Shown here piece after piece: positions 17,421 through 26,384 of a stretch of DNA of 64,000 nt (position 1 is its first letter; every line of letters starts with the position of its first letter). A program made the translations under genes and the position numbers. The stretch lies in contig CALSRJ010000003.1 of NCBI GenBank assembly GCA_943788725.1, positions 682,001-746,000 on the forward strand, given 5' to 3'. The notes below the pieces were generated by a model, which saw nothing but the letters and a program-made list of their open reading frames with translations, ran no database searches and was not told the DNA's origin. Origin of the DNA: an uncultured Flavobacteriales bacterium. Lineage in GTDB: Bacteria; Bacteroidota; Bacteroidia; Flavobacteriales_G; Salibacteraceae.

Positions 17421-18251
17421 ATGTGCTGTTCATGGCTCATATCACTCCTATTCCTAGCATCGTTGGGGATTTCTCATGCCCAAGATGGGGTAAAATGCGA
17501 TGATATCTTCGAATTCAGCTACGCCCAGTGGGGGAAGATGAAGAATGTTCGCTACCGTTCTTCTAAAATCGAACGGCAAGATGGAGAAATGGTCACTGCA
17601 TCGTTCGATTTCACCATTCAGCCGACTCCTTTTAAAGCAGCCGGTCGCATGCGTGATAAAGGACACTACATTTTATACGATACCGAACAGTCTACTGAAG
17701 AGGCGATCTACATATCCAATGGCTTCCCATTTACCAACCTCTCCTTGGACATACATGGAAAGGTCTTTCGAGGCCTGAATCATTACACGATTTCGGACGC
17801 TGGGTGCAACTTTATCTTTGGCATTATCCGAGATCAGTATGAGATCATCGGAGAAAAATTCCAATGTTATCGGGTCGTGCGTAAAGGCAACGAAGAACTT
17901 GTAGTGGAGGCTTCGGCGGACGATTGGGGATACCGCGAGTACGTTGCCGAAGAAGGGGAGAATGTCTTGGACATAGCTAGCAAGTTTAGCATATCGGCTT
18001 ATTTAATCATCGAACACAACGAAGATGTCGATCAATACCTCGACGACTGCGGTGGTAAGCAGCTGAAGTTGCCCATATTCTATGGCAAGCACATCAAGTT
18101 GCATGTAGATGCCGATCACGGTCTCCCGATGTTGATCCAGGTATATGATGAGAAAGGATTGCTCGAGCAATATGAATACGCTGACTACCAGTTCAACGTG
18201 GTCCTACCCAAGGATTACTTCACCGTAGATCATTTGGATAAGCTGGATTGA
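17421..18251 (+). CDS. Secreted DUF1571-like protein with embedded LysM-like segment
   Basis: A 276-residue protein with a signal peptide (MCCSWLISLLFLASLGISHAQ). The N-terminal part resembles DUF1571: FTIQPTPFKAAGRMRDKG, AIYISNGFPFTNLSLD, and HYTISDAGCNFIFGIIRDQ. A LysM-like module is inserted at about residues 175-218 (REYVAEEGENVLDIASKFSI...LPIFYGKHIKL), and the barrel-like part then resumes (LPMLIQVYDEKGLLEQYEYADYQFN). Such LysM-in-DUF1571 proteins occur in Bacteroidota as far as I recall. Probably periplasmic or envelope-bound; function unknown. Family call is from motif memory. Confidence 0.65.
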   Translation: MCCSWLISLLFLASLGISHAQDGVKCDDIFEFSYAQWGKMKNVRYRSSKIERQDGEMVTASFDFTIQPTPFKAAGRMRDKGHYILYDTEQSTEEAIYISNGFPFTNLSLDIHGKVFRGLNHYTISDAGCNFIFGIIRDQYEIIGEKFQCYRVVRKGNEELVVEASADDWGYREYVAEEGENVLDIASKFSISAYLIIEHNEDVDQYLDDCGGKQLKLPIFYGKHIKLHVDADHGLPMLIQVYDEKGLLEQYEYADYQFNVVLPKDYFTVDHLDKLD

Positions 18252-18344
18252 TGCATCATCGTTCCGAAGTGCATCGTATTACCTGCGCTCTTTCTTAAAC
18301 CAAACATGACCTAAATTGACAACTCTAAAAGTGGGTTCATCCTT

Positions 18345-18352
18345 TAGATTTG
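18345..18352 (+). promoter_or_regulatory. -7 promoter element of the AraC-type regulator gene
   Basis: TAGATTTG matches the Bacteroidota TAnnTTTG element exactly and ends only 7 bp before the ATG at 18360. Transcription would begin at or next to the start codon, so the mRNA may be leaderless. No perfect TTTG is seen 19-21 bp upstream. Confidence 0.5.
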
Positions 18353-18359
18353 TTCTACA

Positions 18360-19205
18360 ATGAAAGGTAGATTAATGCTGCAGGGGCATGTTTTTGCCGA
18401 GATGATGGCAACGGATCGAGAAATGAGGGTGCCAAACATCATGGACAACGACGCTTGCCTCTATTACATCCTCAGCGGACGAGGTGAGATTTATTCTCCA
18501 ACCGAAAAGGTCGTAATCAAACAACGCGACTCCGTTTTGATGAAGTGTGGGAATTACATTGGATGCTTCATGGATGCCCATCCTGGAAATGAGCATCGAA
18601 GTGTTGGCTTTCATTTCAACCCAGAATTACTGCGCCAACTGGTCAAAGACGGTAAGCTCACCTTTGCCGTGCCTGTGCGGCGTGAAGAAGTTTCTGCCGT
18701 ACGCTTTGCTGAGAATGAGCAGCTCAACAACTACGTAGAGGGCTTGATGTATTACCTCGACCATCCAGAATTGGCTTCTGAGCCCTTCGTTGAGTTGAAA
18801 ATGCAGGAGCTATTGATGATCCTCTTGCAATCTGGAAATGCCGAACCCCTTTTGGCAGAGGTGCTTGGAAGATTATATGAGCCCCAAGAAATCCAATTTG
18901 ATAGGGTAATTGAAGCCAACCTCTACCACAACTTGAGCATTCCAGAGCTGTCTTTGCTCACCAATCGCAGCGAGAGCACCTTCAAGCGCGATTTTAAAAA
19001 GTACTACGGTACATCGCCTGCAAAATTCTTCCGAGAGAAGCGTCTAAAGAGGGCGTCTGAACTATTACTGCAATCGGACATGCAGGTCAATGAAATTGCA
19101 TGGGAGTGTGGCTTTGAGAGTGCATCCCACTTTAGCAAGGCCTTCTTTCAGGTGTTTGGTAAATGGCCCCGAGAATACCGCTTGACCGAAATTGACAAGT
19201 CTTAG
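18360..19205 (+). CDS. AraC-family transcriptional regulator
   Basis: A 281-residue regulator. The N-terminal half is a cupin-like effector domain (YYILSGRGEIYSP, VIKQRDSVLMKCGNYIG). The C-terminal half carries two helix-turn-helix motifs: IPELSLLTNRSESTFKRDFK near residues 197-216 and VNEIAWECGFESASHFSKAF near residues 241-261, followed by FGKWPREYR. It is followed on the same strand by a SRPBCC gene (71-bp gap) and an SDR gene, which are likely targets or cotranscribed partners. Effector unknown. Confidence 0.92.
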   Translation: MKGRLMLQGHVFAEMMATDREMRVPNIMDNDACLYYILSGRGEIYSPTEKVVIKQRDSVLMKCGNYIGCFMDAHPGNEHRSVGFHFNPELLRQLVKDGKLTFAVPVRREEVSAVRFAENEQLNNYVEGLMYYLDHPELASEPFVELKMQELLMILLQSGNAEPLLAEVLGRLYEPQEIQFDRVIEANLYHNLSIPELSLLTNRSESTFKRDFKKYYGTSPAKFFREKRLKRASELLLQSDMQVNEIAWECGFESASHFSKAFFQVFGKWPREYRLTEIDKS

Positions 19206-19276
19206 GACCGAATAGTAAAGTCTTCCAGACAAGATGGAGATTGGTTTGCTTCATCAACATCCAAAATAAGGAAGAC

Positions 19277-19820
19277 ATGAGCAAACTGAATGCATTTACA
19301 GCAGAGATCGAGATCGATCGTAGCAAAGCTGAGGTGTGGGAAATTATTTTCAAACGCTTTGGTGAGGCCAACAACTTCAATCCCTTGATCATTGCTTCAC
19401 ATTACGAAGCGGGACCTATAGGAGAGGTAGGTACGGAGCGGAAATGCGAAATTACCCCTGGTAATTGGGTGCATGAGAAAATCTCGGCTGTCAGAGGCGA
19501 AATGGATGAAATGGACATCGAGATCCTAGATGGAGGTTTACCAATGGTCGCTGAGATGAAAGCTACGTTTCAATTGAAAGCCATCGATGCTAACCGGACA
19601 AAGGTGACGCTGATTGGGGGGGGGGCGCACCAAACCTGCATTGATGTTTGCCATCATGAAGGGGCAGATGACCAGCAAGTTTCACGAAATGCTAATCGGT
19701 TTGAAGTACCACATGGAGACAGGTGGATTGGTGTCAGAAGAAAACATCAAGGAAATCAAGAAAATATATACACACGAGAACAAGGCATTTAAGGCTGCAT
19801 TAGTAGCTGCGGTGGCTTAA
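19277..19820 (+). pseudogene. SRPBCC-family protein, frameshifted at a G10 tract
   Basis: The START/Bet v1-like reading frame begins at the ATG at 19277 (MSKLNAFTAEIEIDRSKAEVWEII) and runs in family-like sequence to VTLIGGG. It then meets ten consecutive G residues at 19616-19625. In the first frame the protein continues with unlikely sequence to a stop at 19792. The family-like continuation (RTKPALMFAIMKGQMTSKF...YHMETG) lies in the next frame and ends at 19820. Nine G would join the two parts into about 180 residues. The tract may be a sequencing error, a fixed frameshift or a phase-variable switch. Ligand-binding or cyclase-like role unknown. Confidence 0.8.
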
Positions 19821-19843
19821 CTCACGATCAATAACCAAGCAAT

Positions 19844-20434
19844 ATGTTGAAGAGTATCATGATTACCGGAGCAAACTCCGGATTAGGAAAAGAAGCCGCG
19901 CGGCAGTTTGCACTGCGGTCTGAAGTGGAACGAGTAGTGCTAGCATGCCGTGATCAAACAAGGGCATTGGGGGCCAAGAAAGAGCTGGAAGCGTCCACGG
20001 GTCGTTCAGTCTTTGAAATAGTGATTGTGGATGTTTCGGATCCGGCTTCTGTTCGAACTGCAGTCAAGGGCATGACCGATCCGGTGGATGCGGTTGTATT
20101 GAATGCAGGAGGCATGGGAGGTTCCAATCCACTTAAGGCTGGAGCACATGGTGCCACCAATATGTTTGCGGCCAACATGCTGGGGCATTCCATCTTAACT
20201 GAAGAAATGATTCGTCGTGGATTGATTAAGCATACGGTGTTGTACGCGGGTTCGGAAGCTGCGCGTGGCGTGAAGAAGATGAACATAAAACGTCCGGTGC
20301 TTAAGACTCGCTCGAAGGAAGAATTCGTTCAAGTGATCAATGGAACCTACGATGTTAAGTTGGACGATATGGCAAATTATGCGTTGATTAAACTGATGGG
20401 AAGCCTTTGGATGTCGTCACTCGCACGAAAGCAC
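19844..20434 (+). pseudogene. Short-chain dehydrogenase/reductase, 3' end lost at the IS110 remnant
   Basis: A Rossmann-fold oxidoreductase with TGANSGLGKEAA at residues 8-19, the NAG motif (VVLNAGGMGG), the catalytic serine region LYAGSEAARG and a YxxxK pair in YALIKL near residue 180. Gene sequence continues to about 20434, where it joins transposon DNA; the open frame then runs into antisense transposase sequence to a stop at 20491. About 100 C-terminal residues normally present are missing, so the product is probably inactive or unstable. It begins 23 bp after the SRPBCC gene. Confidence 0.85.
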
Positions 20435-20964
20435 ACTGACTTTTTACTATCTGCTATAATGAAGGATCTTACCCTGCCCTTACTCACCTGACCCATCTCT
20501 TCTATGGTTGCTGACTCGGCTTTGATAAGCTTTTGGAGCTTATTTCTTCGAGCAAGTAGAAGAGATAGTTCTTCAATGACTTCGCGTGGCTTTTGATAAA
20601 GCGATAGCTCATCAAGGTTCTTTTTCAAAAAGCGAGCAATACGCTGACTATCGACAAGGTCAGATTTACCGCGAACCAGTCCTTGACTTTTACTCAAGTG
20701 AAGCGGAGAGAGTAGGTGTAACTTCAATTCACCGCAGCTAAACGCGCGTAATGCAGGCCAACTGTAACGGCCTGTATTCTCAATGCCTAGGTAGATAGAA
20801 GCGTCCTTGACCTTAAAGCGACGTTTTACAGCCTTCAAGTAAGAAGAGAGGGCAGCTACAGTGTTTTCTACACACTGGTGCTCAACTTGATCATTCAAAA
20901 GGAGCGTAAAATCAATGGTAAGTTTACTTACATCAGCACCAATGAAAATCTTGTCTTCATGCAT
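20435..20964 (-). pseudogene. IS110 transposase, N-terminal fragment
   Basis: Encodes the RuvC-like DEDD half (FIGADVSKLTIDF, YLGIENTGRYS, RGKSDLVDSQRIARFLKK) up to ADSKKSV and then ends at the junction with the SDR gene. The C-terminal Transposase_20 domain with the catalytic serine is absent. The ATG at 20964 corresponds to that chosen for the intact copy. Confidence 0.9.
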
Positions 20965-20997
20965 AATTTTGTGTGTTAAGTTTACGAATGGTTGGAA

Positions 20998-21176
20998 CAT
21001 CATGCTTACTTCAACTCCTTGATAATAGGGCTCTATCCCTAAATTTCTATTCGAAGACTCATGATGAATGGGAAGAGGTCCAAATCGAACTATAGTTCTG
21101 AACTAGAGTGACCCTGGTTCACCTCTTCCTTTTCCAACCGTTTTATTCAAACTAATTTCAGAAAACAAGTCTAAAG
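20998..21176 (-). ncRNA. Bridge-RNA-like leader of truncated IS110 copy A
   Basis: Same sequence as the intact copy at 44027-44205, including the guide-bearing stem-loops. Whether it is still transcribed is unknown. If made, it could in principle be bound by the intact copy's recombinase. Confidence 0.5.
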
Positions 21177-21178
21177 GA

Positions 21179-21438
21179 GTGTCGCGCCGCAGGCGTGATG
21201 TATCGAGAACAACCTGAGTGTAGGGATTGGGGATTAGGGATTGGGGATTAGGAGTAACAGCTGTCAGCTTTCAGGAACTGCAACTACAACTGCACCCTCA
21301 ATGAGCTAATGCATGGATGAGGTAATGTGCTAATGAGCTCATGGACTAACCGAGGCGAAGCCGAGCTCAGTGAGCGAAGCAAGCTAATCCCTAATCACAA
21401 CTCCCCGCTGCAAAGCAGCATACGCATACCTTCGCAGC
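21179..21438. repeat. Intergenic modular repeats
   Basis: No gene seen. Begins with the REP-like dispersed repeat (TCGCGCCGCAGGCGTGATG then TATCGAGAAC), followed by short iterated modules: GGGATTGGGGATTAGGG, CAACTACAACTGCA, TAATGAGCTAATG-type runs and CGAGGCGAAGCCGAGC. The same modules recur at 23005-23200, 28361-28500, 42690-42900 and 58900-59520. Confidence 0.75.
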
Positions 21439-23004
21439 ATGCCGATAAGCCTCCAACTCCTTACCGATCCTGAGATTGCTGCTACACCTGAACTTTTACG
21501 AGAAGCTGCTGCTGAGGCTAGCGGCATTCCGCTGGATGAGCTGACGCACGTACAGATCCTCAAGCGCTCCGTGGATGCCCGCCAGCGCCACGTGAAAATC
21601 AACCTTCGACTGGAACTCTATGTCGGGGAGGAGTATACGCCCGAGCCGGTTCTATTGCCAGACTTTAAAGATGTTTCCAACGCCGCTCCGGTGATCATTG
21701 TTGGTTCTGGACCCGCAGGACTCTTTGCCGCATTGGAATGCTTAGAGGCAGGACGTAAGCCCATCGTATTGGAACGCGGAAAGGACGTTCGTGCGCGAAG
21801 ACGCGACTTGAAGGCCATCAACCTTGAGCATGTGGTCAACCCTGAATCCAACTACTGCTTCGGCGAAGGCGGGGCGGGAACCTACAGCGATGGAAAATTG
21901 TATACGCGCTCCAAGAAGCGGGGAGACGTAGATCGCATCCTTCGCATCCTGGTTGGATTTGGAGCAGATCCTAATATTTTGGTGGAAGCGCATCCGCACA
22001 TCGGTACCAACAAGCTTCCCGCCATCATCACGGCTATTCGCGAATGCATCACCCAGCATGGAGGAGAGGTGCGATTCAACCAGCGGGTTACGGACCTTAC
22101 GGTGAAGGACGGTGCCATCCAAGGTGTCGTTTGCAATGAGAAAGAAGAGATCCTTGCCGATAAAGTCATTCTGGCTACAGGCCATAGCGCCCGCGACATT
22201 TTTGAAATGCTCTACCGCAAGGAGATTGCCATAGAAGCAAAGCCTTTTGCCGTTGGCGTCAGGGTGGAACATCCACAAGCATTGATCGATAGCATCCAAT
22301 ACAAATGCGACGAGCGTGGACCTTATTTACCGCCATCTCCTTACAACGTAGTGAAGCAAGTCAGGGGCAGGGGAGTGTACTCCTTCTGCATGTGTCCAGG
22401 CGGCATCATCGCCCCCTGCGCCACAGCTCCAGGCGAGGTGGTCACCAATGGATGGTCGCCGAGTAAGCGAGATCAAGTCACCGCCAATTCAGGCATTGTA
22501 GTAGAGTTGACCCTCACGGATTTCAATGCATTTGAATCGCACGGCCCTTTGGCCGGAATGGAGTTTCAAAAAAGCATAGAACAGAAAGCTTGGAAAATGG
22601 CCGGTGGCACGCAACGCGTACCCGCCCAGCGCTTGGTAGACTTCGTTGAAGGAAAGACATCCAAAGACCTTCCAGCATCCAGCTACGTACCAGGAATCAC
22701 GTCCGTAGAGCTCGGAAGCATTCTTCCCGATTTCATCTACCGAAGCTTGCAAGAAGGCTTCAAGGAATTTGAAAAATCCATGCCGGGCTACCTCACCAAC
22801 GAAGCGGTAGTGCACGCACCAGAAACAAGATCGTCCTCCCCGGTCCGCATCCCAAGAGACAGAGACACCCTAGAGCATACCCAAGTAAAAGGCCTATACC
22901 CCTGCGGAGAAGGAGCAGGCTACGCAGGAGGTATCATCTCAGCAGCCATAGATGGGAAGAAGTGTGCGGGGAAGGCTTGTTTTGGGGTAGGGGCTAGGAG
23001 CTAG
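21439..23004 (+). CDS. FAD-dependent oxidoreductase (COG2509 type)
   Basis: A 521-residue flavoprotein. After an N-terminal domain of about 90 residues comes a dinucleotide-binding motif VIIVGSGPAGLFAALE near residues 84-99, then the family-typical NYCFGEGGAGTYSDGKLYTRSKKRGD near residues 138-163. A C-terminal FAD segment reads YPCGEGAGYAGGI. These proteins are annotated as uncharacterised FAD dehydrogenases, conserved in many bacteria; the substrate is unknown. It stands alone between two repeat-rich gaps. Confidence 0.88.
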   Translation: MPISLQLLTDPEIAATPELLREAAAEASGIPLDELTHVQILKRSVDARQRHVKINLRLELYVGEEYTPEPVLLPDFKDVSNAAPVIIVGSGPAGLFAALECLEAGRKPIVLERGKDVRARRRDLKAINLEHVVNPESNYCFGEGGAGTYSDGKLYTRSKKRGDVDRILRILVGFGADPNILVEAHPHIGTNKLPAIITAIRECITQHGGEVRFNQRVTDLTVKDGAIQGVVCNEKEEILADKVILATGHSARDIFEMLYRKEIAIEAKPFAVGVRVEHPQALIDSIQYKCDERGPYLPPSPYNVVKQVRGRGVYSFCMCPGGIIAPCATAPGEVVTNGWSPSKRDQVTANSGIVVELTLTDFNAFESHGPLAGMEFQKSIEQKAWKMAGGTQRVPAQRLVDFVEGKTSKDLPASSYVPGITSVELGSILPDFIYRSLQEGFKEFEKSMPGYLTNEAVVHAPETRSSSPVRIPRDRDTLEHTQVKGLYPCGEGAGYAGGIISAAIDGKKCAGKACFGVGARS

Positions 23005-23517
23005 GGGTTTTGAAAGATTGAAGATGAAAGATTAGTTAGCAGTTGGGAGTAGGCAGTAGGCAGTCTCCTGCCTAGATGTCAGTTAGAGTGGGCACCGCAG
23101 AGGTGTGGATGTATCGAGAACGAGTTCAATCTCAACTACAACTGCAATGAGCTCATGTGCTAATGCACTAATGAGCTAATCCCCACTCCCCACAATCACA
23201 GGACCGGCCTTGGAAAGATTCCGCGTTCTGATCGAAATGGAGTCGTAGTAAGACCGGGAAGCTGCGCAACACAGTGAAGCAGATCACCCGGCCGCACTTA
23301 GACTCTATGAAGAGCAGGTTGCGGAAGCTTTCCAAAGCCTTGATTTTTGGGTTCTTTTTTATCAAGAAAAAAGAACAATAAGAATCCCTCAAAAAAGGCG
23401 AAAAAGACTGGTTACGCACAGCATAGTCTGCTGAATACAAGCTCGAGAAAACACGACCAAAAAGCTAAGCCGACATAAAAAAAGACAGTCACCTCTGGCA
23501 AGCTTTACCTTCGCACC
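23005..23517. repeat. Repeat-rich intergenic region with an inverted-repeat block
   Basis: No gene I can support. 23005-23200 holds the short modules seen in other gaps (GTAGGCAGTAGGCAGT, CAACTACAACTGCAATGAG) and a target-like AGTTAGAGTG at 23082. 23206-23224 (GGCCTTGGAAAGATTCCGC) and 23321-23339 form an imperfect inverted pair about 95 bp apart. A 90-codon ORF on the minus strand (23168-23440) spans this block but has no recognisable domain. Confidence 0.6.
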
Positions 23518-24423
23518 ATGCTAAGCATGCTCCTCTACTACCTCATTATCCTCCCGATCTCCTACTTACCCTTTGGCTTGCTGTATCGCCTTTCGGACGC
23601 CTTGTACGTGGTGCTCTATGGAGTGTTCAAGTACCGACGATCAGTGGTGGCGCAGAATTTAGAGCGCTCCTTTCCGGAGAAGAGCGACGAGGAACTGTTG
23701 GAGATTGAACGGAAATTCTATCGGCATTTGTGTGACTTGGTGATCGAAGGCTTGAAAGGCTTTAACACGACCTACTCCCAAGTGAAAAAGCGAATGAAGA
23801 TCATGAATCCGGAAGTCATCGATCGCTATTTTGATCAAGGCAAGAGCGTGGTCATCGTGGGGGGGCATTACGGAAACTGGGAGTGGCTTGCACTGGCCAT
23901 TGACAAGAGTATCAAGCACAAGACCGTGGCATTGTACACGCCACTCCAAGATAAGTACATGGACGGCAAGGTCCGCGCGAGTCGTTCGAAGTATGGATTG
24001 TTTATGCTCTCCATTGCTCAGATTCGCGAGAATCTGGCCTCTTCTAAGGATGAACTCACCGCTACAATCTTTGGTTCCGATCAAGCGCCCAGCAGGAAGC
24101 AGCGCGCTTATTGGATGACCTTCCTCAACCAAGAAACCCCCGTACAATTCGGTGCAGAGAAGTTTGCCAAGGAATACAACATGCCCGTTGTGTACGGCAT
24201 CATCCAAAAAGTGAAGCGTGGTCACTTTGAGTTCTCCATGCATGACATCACCGCCACCCCCAACGAGACGGAATACGGATGGATTACCCAAACCCATACC
24301 CGAATGCTCGAAGACACGATCAGAAGACAGCCGGAGTATTGGCTGTGGAGCCACAAACGCTGGAAGCGCACTCGACCAGAAGGCGAAGAACTCCAAAAAC
24401 CCCTAGACGCCAGAGATCAATAA
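23518..24423 (+). CDS. Lysophospholipid / lipid A-type acyltransferase (LpxL-HtrB family)
   Basis: A 301-residue inner-membrane acyltransferase. The N-terminal helix covers about residues 1-25. The catalytic HxxxxE motif is HYGNWEW near residues 118-124, followed by ALYTPLQDKYMDG, IFGSDQAPSR and the C-terminal PEYWLWSHKRWK. Family members add a secondary acyl chain to lipid A; in Bacteroidota some acylate other lipids, for example ornithine or sulfonolipids. No lipid gene is adjacent. Class is sure; acceptor is not. Confidence 0.9.
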   Translation: MLSMLLYYLIILPISYLPFGLLYRLSDALYVVLYGVFKYRRSVVAQNLERSFPEKSDEELLEIERKFYRHLCDLVIEGLKGFNTTYSQVKKRMKIMNPEVIDRYFDQGKSVVIVGGHYGNWEWLALAIDKSIKHKTVALYTPLQDKYMDGKVRASRSKYGLFMLSIAQIRENLASSKDELTATIFGSDQAPSRKQRAYWMTFLNQETPVQFGAEKFAKEYNMPVVYGIIQKVKRGHFEFSMHDITATPNETEYGWITQTHTRMLEDTIRRQPEYWLWSHKRWKRTRPEGEELQKPLDARDQ

Positions 24424-24543
24424 ACAAGGCGTCCCCTAGCACCTAGTTCCAAGCCCCTAGCTCCTTTTCAGGAATCTAATAGTAAAAAGAACCAAAAGGT
24501 AAAATCTTTCGCTATTATTGTCGTAACAATCGCTTGAATTACC

Positions 24544-25425
24544 ATGAGCTACCGTGATGATAGGGTGTTGGCCTTGACCAACAGTGGACTACGAAAAGGA
24601 GTAGGTGGGCCAGCGCTTTCGTTTGAAGAGACCTTAAAGCTGGGCATGCACGGCATTGGATTCAGTCCGTACGAAGAAGGGCAAGAACCAGGAGAGCCTA
24701 TATCTGAAGAACAGATTCGGCGACGCATGAAGATCATTGCTCCCTACACTTCATGGATACGTTCTTTTTCCTGTACAGAGGGAAATGAGCTGATTCCGCG
24801 TATCGCAAAGGAAATGGGGATCAAGACACTCGTAGGTGCTTGGCTCGGAAAAGATGCAGAAAAGAACGAAGAAGAAATTCAAGCCCTATTGAATCTGGCC
24901 AAGGATGGAATGGTGGACATAGCAGCCGTGGGTAACGAAGTGATGTACCGTGAGGATCTTCCAGAGGAGGAATTGCTCGCACATATTGCGCGTGTGAAAG
25001 CGGAAATACCCAACATCCAAGTTGGTTATGTAGACGCCTACTACGAATTTGAAAACCGCCCAGCGATCACCGCGGCCTGCGATGTAGTCTTGTCCAATTG
25101 CTATCCCTTCTGGGAAGGCTGCATGTTTGAGTATTCAATCCTCTACATGAAGGATATGTACCGAAGAGCTCAGCGAGCTGCGGGTGGGAAAAAGGTGATC
25201 ATCACCGAGACCGGATGGCCGAGCCAAGGACAATCGTTTCACGGAGCCAAGCCGTCGCACGACAGTGCAAAACAATATTTTATCGACGCGCAACGCTGGG
25301 CGCATGAATCTGATATTCAGATGTTTTACTTCACTTCATTCGATGAATCATGGAAGGTGAGTGCTGAAGGAGATGTAGGTGCCTATTGGGGCCTGTGGGA
25401 CAAAGCTGAACAACTAAAATTCTAA
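24544..25425 (+). CDS. Glycoside hydrolase family 17-like enzyme (beta-1,3-glucan), first copy
   Basis: A 293-residue TIM-barrel protein. Two GH17 active-site motifs are present: the acid/base glutamate E132 in VGNEVMYRE and the nucleophile E222 in ITETGWPSQG. There is no signal peptide, so it probably works in the cytoplasm or needs another route. It is followed by a second GH17-like gene 12 bp downstream, then by a secreted GH16 enzyme. The set suggests stepwise degradation of laminarin-type beta-1,3-glucan, with this enzyme acting on imported oligosaccharides. Family is well supported; specificity is inferred. Confidence 0.85.
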   Translation: MSYRDDRVLALTNSGLRKGVGGPALSFEETLKLGMHGIGFSPYEEGQEPGEPISEEQIRRRMKIIAPYTSWIRSFSCTEGNELIPRIAKEMGIKTLVGAWLGKDAEKNEEEIQALLNLAKDGMVDIAAVGNEVMYREDLPEEELLAHIARVKAEIPNIQVGYVDAYYEFENRPAITAACDVVLSNCYPFWEGCMFEYSILYMKDMYRRAQRAAGGKKVIITETGWPSQGQSFHGAKPSHDSAKQYFIDAQRWAHESDIQMFYFTSFDESWKVSAEGDVGAYWGLWDKAEQLKF

Positions 25426-25437
25426 GCTGCAGCGCCT

Positions 25438-26346
25438 ATGTTTCCAAACGCTCCTGCCATTTGCTACTCAGGATTCCGGGACGGACAAAGTCCAGACACC
25501 CAAACTTTTCCAACCTATGATGAGGTAAAAGAAGACCTGCGCATCCTGCAGAAAGATTGGAACTACCTCCGACTCTACGATTGCGACGAGCATGCAGAAC
25601 GTGTGTTCGAGGTGATAGAGAAGGAAAACATGGACTTTGAAGTGATGCTCGGCGCGTACATCGCTGCCGAGGTGAATAACCCGGACTGTCCGTGGGGGGC
25701 GGATTATTCCGAAGAGCAGCTCGCCAAGAACAAAACGCACAACGACGATCAGATGCGCGCCCTTGTACGGATGACCCAACGCTACGCCGATTGCATCTTT
25801 TCTCTTTCTGTAGGCAACGAGGCTACGGTAGACTGGACAGATCACCTGGTGCCTGTGGAACGGGTGGTTGAATTTGTACAGTACGTCAAGGCACATACGG
25901 ACAAGCCAGTGACCTTTTGCGAGAACTTCTTGCCTTGGCTTACTAAGCTGGAACCATTGGTAGACGCGGTAGACTTCATCTCTATCCATACCTACCCTGT
26001 ATGGGAGTACAAGTCAATCGAGGATGCCATGGACTACACCCGTCAGAATTACCAGGACGTCGCAAATCGCCACCCCCATAAAACCGTCGTCATCACGGAA
26101 GCTGGCTGGACTACAGCCTCTAACGGCAGGGGGATTGAACCACACAATGCCAGCCAGGATTTGCAAGACCGCTATCTCTCAGAGCTCATGGCTTGGAGCA
26201 AAGATCAGGACGTGTTGACCTTTGTCTTTGAGGCCTTCGACGAAAACTGGAAAGGCTCGGATGATCCACTGGAGCCGGAAAAGCACTGGGGGTTGTACGG
26301 AGTGGATCGCAAACGAAAGACACCTCAGGTGCTCAACCCTAGTTGA
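25438..26346 (+). CDS. Glycoside hydrolase family 17-like enzyme, second copy
   Basis: A 302-residue TIM-barrel protein distantly similar to the preceding one. Candidate catalytic residues are E128 in SVGNEATVDW and E221 in VVITEAGWTT, with the typical FEAFDENWKG near the C-terminus. It begins MFPNAPAICYSGFRDGQSPD, a GH17-like opening strand (YSGFRDGQ, YLRLYDCD), without a signal peptide. The 12-bp spacing means cotranscription with the first copy. The two paralogues may differ in linkage or chain-length preference. No transporter or regulator gene is adjacent. Confidence 0.83.
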   Translation: MFPNAPAICYSGFRDGQSPDTQTFPTYDEVKEDLRILQKDWNYLRLYDCDEHAERVFEVIEKENMDFEVMLGAYIAAEVNNPDCPWGADYSEEQLAKNKTHNDDQMRALVRMTQRYADCIFSLSVGNEATVDWTDHLVPVERVVEFVQYVKAHTDKPVTFCENFLPWLTKLEPLVDAVDFISIHTYPVWEYKSIEDAMDYTRQNYQDVANRHPHKTVVITEAGWTTASNGRGIEPHNASQDLQDRYLSELMAWSKDQDVLTFVFEAFDENWKGSDDPLEPEKHWGLYGVDRKRKTPQVLNPS

Positions 26347-26384
26347 GGGTTGAGTTTCCTACCTTCATCATTAATACTAAGATT

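Larger units (their letters stand above)
20435..21178 (-). mobile_element. Truncated IS110-family element (copy A)
   Basis: This stretch is nearly identical to 43464-44207 of the intact element; I noticed only two substitutions and no indels by eye. It keeps the left end, the whole non-coding leader with both guide stem-loops, and the first half of the transposase. The rest of the transposase and the right end are missing, and the break joins the SDR gene directly. The flank beyond the left end (GAGTGTCGCGCCGCAGG, starting at 21177) is the same dispersed repeat that the intact copy targets. It cannot move by itself without a right end. Confidence 0.9.

Noticed and set aside
23168-23440. 90-codon minus-strand ORF MYSADYAVRNQ...
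   Set aside because: It spans the inverted-repeat block and modular repeats, has no recognised domain and no clear start signal; kept as an unexplained block, not a gene.
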